IMG/VR virus record: IMGVR_UViG_3300046167_000984
Span: 1 to 51,303 of that record
DNA from: a virus
DNA length: 51,303 nt
Strand: one strand, 5' to 3'
This document shows positions 6,583-13,951 of this stretch, in pieces (within the stretch, counting starts at the first letter, position 1; every line of letters begins with the position of its first letter). Under the pieces are notes generated by a model. The model was not told the DNA's origin, searched no databases, and worked only from the letters and a program-made list of their open reading frames with translations. Position numbers and translations under genes: made by a program.

Positions 6583-8712
6583 ATGGCAGAACAAGAAGAA
6601 ATGTTTGAAACAGATGAAGTCGTAGCTGCAGAAGACAGTACGGATAGCATCTTTGAACAAAAAGATAGCGTAGTAGCTTTTGTACAAGAGCGATACAAAC
6701 GAGCAGAGGATGCAAGGCATTCAGATGAACAACGCTGGTTAAAAGCATATCGCAACTATCGTGGTATATATGGTAAGGATGTTTCATTTACAGATACTGA
6801 GAAGTCTCGCGTATTTGTTAAGGTTACCAAGACTAAGACTCTTGCTGCTTATGGGCAGATTGTAGATGTATTATTTGGTAACAACAAGTTCCCACTATCT
6901 GTTAACCCTTCTGTATTACCTGATGGTGTAGCAGAAGCAGTACATATTAATATAGATCCTAAAGCTCAAGCTGCAGGTGATGCACTCAAACCTGTGACAG
7001 AAGATAAAGCCTCTAGTCCTTACCTTATAAATGGTGACACTACACTAAAACCTGGTGAGACCCTTATGGATCTACAGGCACGTATGGCTGGTTTAAGCGG
7101 TAAACTTGAAGCTGTATCAGATAAGATTATTGAGGGTGACGGAACTACACCATCTACTGTATCATTTCACCCAGCTATGGTCTCAGCTAAGAAGATGGAA
7201 AAGAAAATCCATGACCAGCTGCAGGAATCAGGTGCATCTACACACTTACGTTCTATGGCGTTTGAGATGGCACTACTAGGTACAGGTGTTATGAAAGGTC
7301 CCTTTGCTGTAGATAAAGAGTACCCTAACTGGAATGATGATGGTGAGTATGATCCATTAGTAAAGACAGTACCTGAGTGTAGTCATGTTTCTTCTTGGGA
7401 CTTCTACCCAGACCCAGAAGCTAAGTCTATGAATGATGCAGAGTATACTGTTGAACGTCATAAGATGTCACGTACACAATTACGTTCTTTAAGAAGTCGT
7501 CCCTACTTCATGTCTGACTCAGTTCAGATGGCTGTAGATAAAGGACCTGACTACATACAGAAATACTGGGAAATGACTATGGAGGATGATGATACACAAC
7601 CATCTTCTGAGCGTTGGGAAGTATTAGAGTTTTGGGGTTATGTAGATACTGAACTACTTGAAGAGCATGGTGTTAAGATACCCAGCGAACTAAAAGATTT
7701 AGATGAGGTTAACTGTAACGTTTGGATATGTAACGGTGAAGTACTACGCTTTGTACTAAACCCATTCAAACCTACACGTATACCTTACTATGCAGTTCCT
7801 TACGAGCATAACCCTTACAGCTTCTTTGGTGTAGGTATTGCTGAGAACATGGACGATACACAGACATTGATGAATGGCTTTATGCGTATGGCTATTGACA
7901 ATGCTGCATTATCTGGTAATCTTATTATAGAAGTAGATGAGACCAACTTAACGCCTGGACAAGACTTATCTGTATATCCTGGCAAGGTCTTCCGCAGGGC
8001 TGGGGGTGCACCAGGACAAGCCATCTTCGGTACTAAGTTCCCAAATGTTGCTCAAGAAAATATGCAACTATTTGATAAGGCAAGAGTACTAGCAGATGAG
8101 AGTACTGGCTTCCCTAGCTTTGCTCATGGTCAAACAGGTGTATCAGGCGTTGGGCGTACAGCCTCAGGTATTAGTATGCTTATGTCTGCTGCTAACGGTT
8201 CTATTCGTACAGTAGTTAAAAACGTGGATGACTATTTACTTCGCCCATTAGGTAAAGCATTCTTCTCTTTCAACATGCAGTTTGACTTTGATGAACAAAT
8301 ACGGGGTGACTTAGAAGTACATGCGTCAGGTACTGAAAGCTTAATGGCTAACGAAGTAAGATCCCAGCGCTTAATGCAATTCTTACAAGTTGCACAGAAC
8401 CCAGTACTAGCTCCTTTTGCTAAGATGGATTACATAATACGTGAGATTGCTAAGTCCATGGATCTTGATCCTGATAAGGTTACTAACTCTATGGCAGACG
8501 CTGCTATCCAAGCTGAGATCCTCAAAGGCTTCCAGCAACCAGCACAGCCTCCAGAAGCACCTGAGGGTGTACCAGCACCAGAGGGAGGCCAACAAGCGCC
8601 ACAGACCCCTCAGGGGGGCGTACAGGACACATCAGGTGGTGGCGGTGGTCAGATAGGCATGGGTACAGCACCAGTTCCAGGAGAGCAAGGATTCAGTGGT
8701 AATGTCTCTTAA
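6583..8712 (+). CDS. portal (head-tail connector) protein, 709 aa
   Basis: A large protein directly after terL, with the composition of a podoviral portal: an acidic N-terminus, a long mixed alpha/beta core with PDPEAKSMNDAEYTVERHKM, RIPYYAVPYEHNPYSFFGVG and TGVSGVGRTASGISMLMSAA, and a Gln/Pro/Gly-rich tail. The last of these is typical of portal proteins of marine T7-like and N4-like phages. It is longer than T7 gp8 (about 536 aa). It forms the dodecameric channel for DNA packaging and ejection. The start follows the terL stop after three bases. Confidence 0.85.
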   Translation: MAEQEEMFETDEVVAAEDSTDSIFEQKDSVVAFVQERYKRAEDARHSDEQRWLKAYRNYRGIYGKDVSFTDTEKSRVFVKVTKTKTLAAYGQIVDVLFGNNKFPLSVNPSVLPDGVAEAVHINIDPKAQAAGDALKPVTEDKASSPYLINGDTTLKPGETLMDLQARMAGLSGKLEAVSDKIIEGDGTTPSTVSFHPAMVSAKKMEKKIHDQLQESGASTHLRSMAFEMALLGTGVMKGPFAVDKEYPNWNDDGEYDPLVKTVPECSHVSSWDFYPDPEAKSMNDAEYTVERHKMSRTQLRSLRSRPYFMSDSVQMAVDKGPDYIQKYWEMTMEDDDTQPSSERWEVLEFWGYVDTELLEEHGVKIPSELKDLDEVNCNVWICNGEVLRFVLNPFKPTRIPYYAVPYEHNPYSFFGVGIAENMDDTQTLMNGFMRMAIDNAALSGNLIIEVDETNLTPGQDLSVYPGKVFRRAGGAPGQAIFGTKFPNVAQENMQLFDKARVLADESTGFPSFAHGQTGVSGVGRTASGISMLMSAANGSIRTVVKNVDDYLLRPLGKAFFSFNMQFDFDEQIRGDLEVHASGTESLMANEVRSQRLMQFLQVAQNPVLAPFAKMDYIIREIAKSMDLDPDKVTNSMADAAIQAEILKGFQQPAQPPEAPEGVPAPEGGQQAPQTPQGGVQDTSGGGGGQIGMGTAPVPGEQGFSGNVS

Positions 8713-8890
8713 GAGTTTTGTAAACAACACAACATCATGGGAAGCGTTCATCTCTGAGTTAGATGAGCGTATTTCTACACAACAACGTAGTATGGAAACT
8801 GTTACAGATACTGCTGAACTATACAGGCATCAAGGTGCTATACGCGCTCTGCGTCAACTTCAATACTTGAGGGATAAAGTAAATGGATGA
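8702..8890 (+). CDS. small helical protein after portal, 62 aa
   Basis: The sequence MSLKSFVNNTTSWEAFISEL continues with a helical DERISTQQRSMETVTDTAEL and ends in ALRQLQYLRDKVNG. I recall near-identical small proteins after portal genes in marine podoviruses; the function is unknown, and a head-assembly role is inferred from position. I chose ATG 8702 over GTG 8696. It overlaps the portal gene by 11 bases and the next gene by 8 bases. Confidence 0.7.
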   Translation: MSLKSFVNNTTSWEAFISELDERISTQQRSMETVTDTAELYRHQGAIRALRQLQYLRDKVNG

Positions 8891-11090
8891 ACAAACAAGA
8901 ATGGCTTTTGCACTGGGCGGTAGTGTAGATTTAGATACAGTACCAGACAACACTAAAGGTATTGACCCTGTGTCAGGAAATGAAGTTCCCATAGGTTCTA
9001 CTGCAAAAGAAGTTCGTGACGATATACCAGCACAACTAAGTGAAGGTGAGTATGTCGTACCTGCTGACGTAGTACGGTACTATGGCGTTAGGTTCTTTGA
9101 GCAATTACGCGCTAAAGCTAAGTTTGGCTTTCAAGATATGGCTGAGAATGGACGTATTGGTGGTGAGCCTGTAGATGAATCTGACGATATGATGTTCGAT
9201 ATTTCTGAACTAGAAGTAGAGGATGATGGCAAACCTATGAAAATGGATGAGGGCGGTTATGCACTATCTCCAGGAGATGAAGGTTATGACGAAATGGGTG
9301 CTCTTGGCTTAGGCAGCACAGGTATTACTGCTGGTTATGAATCAACAGGTAGTGCACCTACTGTAGAAGTACGTACCTATGTTAATGAAGCTGGGCATTC
9401 TATATACATCACATTTATTAACGGTAAACCTCAGACTTCTATTCCTCCAGGTTATACAATAAAAGAAGAGGTTGTTGAAGAAGCACCAGCTGCGGCAGCA
9501 CAACCAGAACCACAGGTTGTAACTTCTCGTCGCCGTAAAAGACCAATGTTAAAACCTGATCCTATAAACTATAAAGAACTTACTACAGAAGAGATTGGTA
9601 AGATGTTAGAAGATCAATCTTCTGGTAAATCTACAGCAATAGCATTTGGTGCAGGTGCTATAAATCCAGTATTAGGTCTTTTTGTTAAGGGTGCTATGAT
9701 GGATAGTGCTAGACGATTAGAGAATGAGATAGAACGTAGAATTGCTTCAGAAGAATATGCAGCAGATAAAAGTGCTCTTGAAGATATGTTAAAAGCATCT
9801 AAAGAAGGTAAGCCTGGTCTAATCAAAAAAATATATGGTGCAGTAAAAGATGCATTTGTACCAGAGACAGATGAAGAAGCTGTTGCACTTCAAAAAGCAA
9901 TAGCTATGGAAGCTGGTGAAGTATACGACTTTGAAGGTAATATTACTGGAGATGCTATTTCTCCTGGAGATCCTGCAGTAACAGGTATGGATGTAGAAAA
10001 AACTAAGTCACCTGTAGAGGTTGTAGAAAACACAATCGCTCCTACAACAGGTAGAGTATCCACATATAGAGATCCTATAACTAGAGAAGAAAAACAATTT
10101 GAATCTTACGGACAAGTTACTAGGAACGGTGTGTATGCTGGTGATGGCTTTGAGTGGTATGAGATGGATATAAAAGGCCGTGATGGTGTACCTGTCTTAG
10201 GTAGAAGATACACAGGTGAAGGTGAAGATAATAACTTAGGTCAAGACACTATCGTAGCAACTGAACTTGGTTACGGAGATCCAGTAGACAGAGATGTATT
10301 TATAAAAATAGCTGATGTATCTCTAGAAGAGGGTAGTGAGTTTGCATCTAAACCTGGATCAGCAAATGATGGAGACTTCTTCGAGTTCTTAAGAACAGGT
10401 GATTGGGGTGCTAGTGAATCTTATGCAGCCATGAAAGCAAAAGAATCTGGAGAGGAAAACGATTATAGTCCAACTCTTACATACGGTGAAGTTCTAGAAC
10501 AGATTAAGAAACCTACGGTAAAAGTTGAAGCGCCTGAAGTAAAAATTAAAGAACCTGAATTACAAGACGAAGAACCAAAAGTAAAAGTTGAAGATCCTGA
10601 ATTACAAGACGAAGAACCAAAACCTTTTGTATCGCCTTTTGAAAAGACAGGGCGTACTTTAGTAGATGACTATAAACCCTTTGTATACTCGGCAGAGCCA
10701 AAAGGCGCAGATCTAGATCCTACTTATGTAGATACTACAGAGCTAAAAGCTAAAGATCCTAATGAAATAATTACATCTCAAATCTTTGATCAGCCATACG
10801 AAACTATTACTACTGAAGAGAGTGCGGCATTAAGAGATAGGCGTAGAAAAAGAAAAGAAGCAGAAGCTAGAGGGAGAGATGCGTTTAGAGATTCTATGAT
10901 CAAAACTGGGTCTGTTGCATCTAAAGCAAGAAAAAGAGGTGCTTCAGACAAACAAGTTAAGACAATACTAAAAGAGGGCAAAAAAGCATCTGAGAAAATG
11001 GCACGGTATGCTAGTACAGGCCAAAGACCAACAGGTTTTAAAGAAGGCGGCTTAGCTTCCAAGAAGAAAAACAATAAGAAGAAGAAGTAA
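8883..11090 (+). CDS. large head-associated virion protein, 735 aa
   Basis: The N-terminus has GSTAKEVRDDIPAQLSEGEY and VVPADVVRYYGVRFFEQLRA, which I recognise from structural head proteins of marine cyano- and roseo-podoviruses. The rest is acidic, partly repetitive and probably extended, with a short hydrophobic stretch near residues 250-270 (AIAFGAGAINPVLGLFVKGA). It ends in a strongly basic Lys tail. A 42-base repeat sits at 10554-10622. No enzyme motif is visible. Position between portal and scaffold supports a head or core role; exact function is unknown. Confidence 0.7.
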   Translation: MDEQTRMAFALGGSVDLDTVPDNTKGIDPVSGNEVPIGSTAKEVRDDIPAQLSEGEYVVPADVVRYYGVRFFEQLRAKAKFGFQDMAENGRIGGEPVDESDDMMFDISELEVEDDGKPMKMDEGGYALSPGDEGYDEMGALGLGSTGITAGYESTGSAPTVEVRTYVNEAGHSIYITFINGKPQTSIPPGYTIKEEVVEEAPAAAAQPEPQVVTSRRRKRPMLKPDPINYKELTTEEIGKMLEDQSSGKSTAIAFGAGAINPVLGLFVKGAMMDSARRLENEIERRIASEEYAADKSALEDMLKASKEGKPGLIKKIYGAVKDAFVPETDEEAVALQKAIAMEAGEVYDFEGNITGDAISPGDPAVTGMDVEKTKSPVEVVENTIAPTTGRVSTYRDPITREEKQFESYGQVTRNGVYAGDGFEWYEMDIKGRDGVPVLGRRYTGEGEDNNLGQDTIVATELGYGDPVDRDVFIKIADVSLEEGSEFASKPGSANDGDFFEFLRTGDWGASESYAAMKAKESGEENDYSPTLTYGEVLEQIKKPTVKVEAPEVKIKEPELQDEEPKVKVEDPELQDEEPKPFVSPFEKTGRTLVDDYKPFVYSAEPKGADLDPTYVDTTELKAKDPNEIITSQIFDQPYETITTEESAALRDRRRKRKEAEARGRDAFRDSMIKTGSVASKARKRGASDKQVKTILKEGKKASEKMARYASTGQRPTGFKEGGLASKKKNNKKKK
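10554..10622 (+). repeat. 27-base direct repeat with 42-base period
   Basis: A 27-base segment encoding PELQDEEPK occurs at 10554-10580 and again, identical, at 10596-10622. A degraded copy (VKVEAPEVKIKEPE) precedes it. The unit lies inside the large head protein and probably encodes an extended acidic linker. Confidence 0.7.
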
Positions 11091-11121
11091 CTACAAAAAC
11101 TTCATATAACTATAAGGCTAC

Positions 11122-11139
11122 CCAGCTTAGGCTGGCCCC
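11122..11139 (+). other. short GC-rich hairpin before scaffold gene
   Basis: CCAGC (11122-11126) and GCTGG (11131-11135) flank a TTAG loop, followed by CCCC. There is no T-run, so this is at most a weak terminator or an RNA processing site. The nonamer GCTGGCCCC (11131-11139) recurs in the terminator after the capsid gene (13450-13458). The rest of this 66-base gap carries AAGGAG ahead of the scaffold ATG. Confidence 0.35.
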
Positions 11140-11156
11140 ATCATAAGGAGTATAAC

Positions 11157-12104
11157 ATGATACAAGAACCACAAGAAACTACGCCGATTAAAACTACATC
11201 GGCTTCACATCAAAGGAATGATGCACGTGTTAAGCGTGATCAAGAAGAACTAGAGGCACTGCTAAAGCAAGCACGTGGCGAGACAGATGAAACAGAAGAA
11301 GCTGTTGAGGCGAAACCCAGTAGCGAAGATCCTGTCGAACCCAAAGTTCAGACAGAGAGTAGTTCCGAACAAAAAGAAGAACCCGAAGGTGAAGCACAAG
11401 AAGATGATGCTGAGCTAAGTGCTGAAGAAAAAACCTTCAAGCAACGCTATTCTGATATAAGAAGGCACATGCAGGATAAAGAGAAAGACTTTACTGCTAA
11501 GCTTGAGAGGTTAGAAAAGCAATTAGATCTTGCAACAAAGAATGAACTTGTACTACCTAAGTCAGATGAAGAACTAGACGCATGGGTTAGAAAATATCCA
11601 GACGTTGCAGGTATTGTAGAAGCTATCGCCGCAAAAGAAGCGGATAAAAAGTCTTCTAATTTAGATGCAAGACTTGCTGAGATAGAAGAGTTACGGTCTA
11701 CTGCAAAAAGAGAAAAGGCTGAAGCAGAGTTACTAGGTATGCACTCTGATTTTGTATCTATCAGAGATGATGATGCTTTCCACACATGGGCAGGTGATCA
11801 ACCTAAGTGGGTACAAGATGCACTCTATGAGAATGTAGATGATGCTAAATCTGTATCCCGTGTTATAGACTTATACAAAGCTGACATGGGTATTACCAAA
11901 AGTAAAACTAATACGTCAGACAAAGGCGCAGCAAGTTCTGTAAAGAGTAAACGCTCTGCTGCACCCGAACCAGACGATAGTTCATCTTACTTACGAGAGT
12001 CACAAATTGCTAAGATGAGTATTAAAGAATATGAGAAGCGCCAAGAAGAAATTATGGACGCTCAACGTAACGGTAAATTTATTTACGATTTATCAAAGAA
12101 ATAG
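11157..12104 (+). CDS. capsid scaffolding protein, 315 aa
   Basis: The protein is highly charged, rich in Glu and Lys, with a disordered acidic N-terminal third (repeated EE, SS and KP) and a long coiled coil (KDFTAKLERLEKQLDLATKN). It also has a conserved-type middle with DAWVRKYPDVAGIVEAIAAK and DAFHTWAGDQPKWVQDALYE. Such a sequence directly upstream of the major capsid gene is characteristic of a podoviral scaffold, which guides prohead assembly and is then lost. AAGGAG lies at the right distance before the ATG. Confidence 0.85.
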   Translation: MIQEPQETTPIKTTSASHQRNDARVKRDQEELEALLKQARGETDETEEAVEAKPSSEDPVEPKVQTESSSEQKEEPEGEAQEDDAELSAEEKTFKQRYSDIRRHMQDKEKDFTAKLERLEKQLDLATKNELVLPKSDEELDAWVRKYPDVAGIVEAIAAKEADKKSSNLDARLAEIEELRSTAKREKAEAELLGMHSDFVSIRDDDAFHTWAGDQPKWVQDALYENVDDAKSVSRVIDLYKADMGITKSKTNTSDKGAASSVKSKRSAAPEPDDSSSYLRESQIAKMSIKEYEKRQEEIMDAQRNGKFIYDLSKK

Positions 12105-12132
12105 TTGACATCTGTTAAAAGATGGATACAAC
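12105..12132 (+). promoter_or_regulatory. sigma70-like promoter upstream of the major capsid gene
   Basis: A perfect -35 hexamer TTGACA (12105-12110) begins one base after the scaffold stop codon. A -10-like TACAAC (12127-12132) follows at 16 bases. Initiation would fall near 12139, at the foot of the long hairpin. With no phage RNA polymerase gene in view, use of host RNA polymerase would make sense. Confidence 0.5.
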
Positions 12133-12135
12133 TAA

Positions 12136-12192
12136 GGGCATGTGCAGTATCAAGTTTATTTTAGTATTCGTTTGCTTGAACTGCACATGCTT
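12136..12192 (+). ncRNA. long 5-prime-UTR hairpin ahead of the capsid gene
   Basis: GCATGTGCAGT (12138-12148) pairs with ACTGCACATGC (12180-12190). After one bulged A, TCAAG (12150-12154) pairs with CTTGA (12175-12179) around a 20-base loop, and two G-U pairs extend the base. This is the strongest intergenic structure in the window and no T-run follows. It lies at the predicted transcript start, so it may stabilise or mark the capsid mRNA, or be an RNase III site. The rest of the 249-base gap shows only a small GGAT/ATCC hairpin, a lone TATAAT at 12318 and AAGGAG before the capsid ATG. Confidence 0.5.
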
Positions 12193-12353
12193 ATAACTAA
12201 GCTCTATCCACGAAAAAGAACTACCTCAGACTAAAGGCCCAGCGCTCTAAGGATGGCGATCCCTAAAGCAAAGCTGACTACCCTAATAGTAAGAGCCTCT
12301 TTAGTTGGTATGAAGCGTATAATGTCACGCCATATCTATAAGGAGATTACACA

Positions 12354-13421
12354 ATGGCTATTACTTCCGCAAGTGGTGGATTTAACGGAAACTTTTCCCC
12401 GATTATCTACTCAAAACAAGCACAGATCGCACTTCGTCGTGCAGCTGTAGCTAACGCAATCACTAATAACTCTTACTTTGGTGAGATTGCAAACCAAGGC
12501 GACGTTGTTCGCATTCAAAAAGAACCAGATGTAACTGTAAACGCTCTTGAGCGTCACACAGCTATCTCTGTTGAAAAGTTGAATGATGAAGACTTCTCTT
12601 TGACTATTGACAAAGCTAACTACTTTGCGTTCAAGATGGATGACATCGAGGACCAATTTTCAAATGTTGACTACGTTAGCTTAGCTGCTGACAGAGCTGC
12701 GTTTAAAATGGCTGACTCAATGGATGCAGACATTCTATCATACATGTCAGGTCACACAACTGCAGGTGCTTACATTACCGCAACATCAGGTGATGCACAG
12801 CACGACACAGCTGGAAACCTAACAGGTGAGTTTTTAACTGCTAACCATTTGGACGCAACGGACTTCGGTTCATTGGGTTCTGCTGACTCTGCTTCAACAG
12901 CATATGCTAGTGGCGATTCAATCCCATTGGCTCCACGTCTTCCAGGCGCAACAGCGTTGTCTACAGCGACTGTTTCACCTTTGACAGTGGTTGCTCGTAT
13001 GGCACGTCAGATGGATCAAGCAAATGTTGACTCAAGAGGTAGATGGCTGGTCCTAGACCCAGTATTTATTGAGATGCTCAAAGACGAAGATTCACGTATG
13101 TTGAATGCTGACTTCGGTGGAGCAGGTCTACAAAATGGCTTGGTCTTAAACAACCTACACGGCTTCCGTATTTACCAATCTAACTCTTTACCTTCTAAAG
13201 GTACAGGTGCTGGAACTTCTGGTGCATTAGCACAAGACGTAAACTTTGGTGTTATCGTAGCTGGTCAAGACGATGCTGTTGCTTCTGCTGAGCAGATCAA
13301 CAAGGTCGAGAACTATCGTGACCCAGATTCATTCGCTGACATTGTTCGCGGTATGCATCTTTACGGGCGCAAGATTCTTCGCCCAGAAGCATTAGTCACA
13401 GCGCACTACAACGCTGCGTAA
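12354..13421 (+). CDS. major capsid protein, 355 aa
   Basis: The gene follows the scaffold and is preceded by a strong AAGGAG. The protein begins MAITSASGGFNGNFSPIIYS and has a long region rich in beta and helix, with NYFAFKMDDIEDQFSNVDYV, SRGRWLVLDPVFIEMLKDED and DFGVIVAGQDD-like segments. The late ENYRDPDSFADIVRGMHLYG segment is typical of HK97-fold capsid proteins of marine T7-like phages. Length (about 350 aa) is normal. Codon use is richer in C-ending codons than in its neighbours, as in highly expressed genes. It is flanked by its own promoter and a terminator. Confidence 0.9.
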   Translation: MAITSASGGFNGNFSPIIYSKQAQIALRRAAVANAITNNSYFGEIANQGDVVRIQKEPDVTVNALERHTAISVEKLNDEDFSLTIDKANYFAFKMDDIEDQFSNVDYVSLAADRAAFKMADSMDADILSYMSGHTTAGAYITATSGDAQHDTAGNLTGEFLTANHLDATDFGSLGSADSASTAYASGDSIPLAPRLPGATALSTATVSPLTVVARMARQMDQANVDSRGRWLVLDPVFIEMLKDEDSRMLNADFGGAGLQNGLVLNNLHGFRIYQSNSLPSKGTGAGTSGALAQDVNFGVIVAGQDDAVASAEQINKVENYRDPDSFADIVRGMHLYGRKILRPEALVTAHYNAA

Positions 13422-13435
13422 TAAAGTATAACACT

Positions 13436-13461
13436 GGGGCTGGCTATATGCTGGCCCCTTT
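13436..13461 (+). terminator. intrinsic terminator after major capsid gene
   Basis: GGGGCTGGC (13436-13444) and GCTGGCCCC (13450-13458) pair with two G-U wobbles around a TATAT loop, followed by TTT. The T-run is short, so termination is probably partial, letting some transcripts read on into the tail genes. Placement after the capsid gene resembles the late terminator of T7. Confidence 0.65.
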
Positions 13462-13491
13462 GTGCATTTAGAAACATAAAGGACATAACCA

Positions 13492-13929
13492 ATGGCTATT
13501 ACAACGGCGATGTGCAACAGCTTCAAGCAAGAGTTACTTGGTGGTGTTCACGATATGGATACAGATACACTTAAAGTAGCTCTAATAAAAGCCTCACCAT
13601 CAGGCTCTTATGGTGTTGGTACAGCTAATTATTCTGACGTAACAGGTAACACAGATGAAGCAGTAGGTACTAACTACTCTGCTGGTGGGCAAGCTCTAGA
13701 CAGTGCTACTATTACATTATCAGGAAATACAGTATTTTTAGATTTTGCAGATGAAGTATTTACTAATTTGAGTATTGCTGCAGACGGTGCTATAATATAT
13801 AATTCATCACAAGCTAACAAAGCTGTTGCTGTGTTTGATTTTGGTGGTACTGTTACATCTACAAGCGGTGACTTTACTATAGTATTCCCAACAGCAGATG
13901 CTAGTAACGCTGTAATTCGTATTACGTAA
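13492..13929 (+). CDS. putative virion decoration or head protein, 145 aa
   Basis: The protein begins MAITTAMCNSFKQELLGGVH and continues DMDTDTLKVALIKASPSGSY, which I recognise from small structural proteins after capsid genes in marine phages. The rest is Thr/Ser/Gly-rich with alternating hydrophobics (an all-beta fold), for example VFLDFADEVFTNLSIAADGA. It probably decorates the head or joins head and tail; which one cannot be told from sequence. It starts after the capsid terminator with AAAGGA upstream. Confidence 0.65.
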   Translation: MAITTAMCNSFKQELLGGVHDMDTDTLKVALIKASPSGSYGVGTANYSDVTGNTDEAVGTNYSAGGQALDSATITLSGNTVFLDFADEVFTNLSIAADGAIIYNSSQANKAVAVFDFGGTVTSTSGDFTIVFPTADASNAVIRIT

Positions 13930-13951
13930 ACAATAAGACAGGTATTGCATA

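Noticed and set aside
12102-12116. 15-base identity with about 48888-48902 (TAGTTGACATCTGTT)
   Set aside because: Expected by chance about once or twice in a window this size; the second copy is inside a coding gene on the other strand.
12318-12323. TATAAT upstream of the capsid gene
   Set aside because: No acceptable -35 element 16-18 bases upstream and no extended -10 TG; TTGACA at 12105 is a better promoter.
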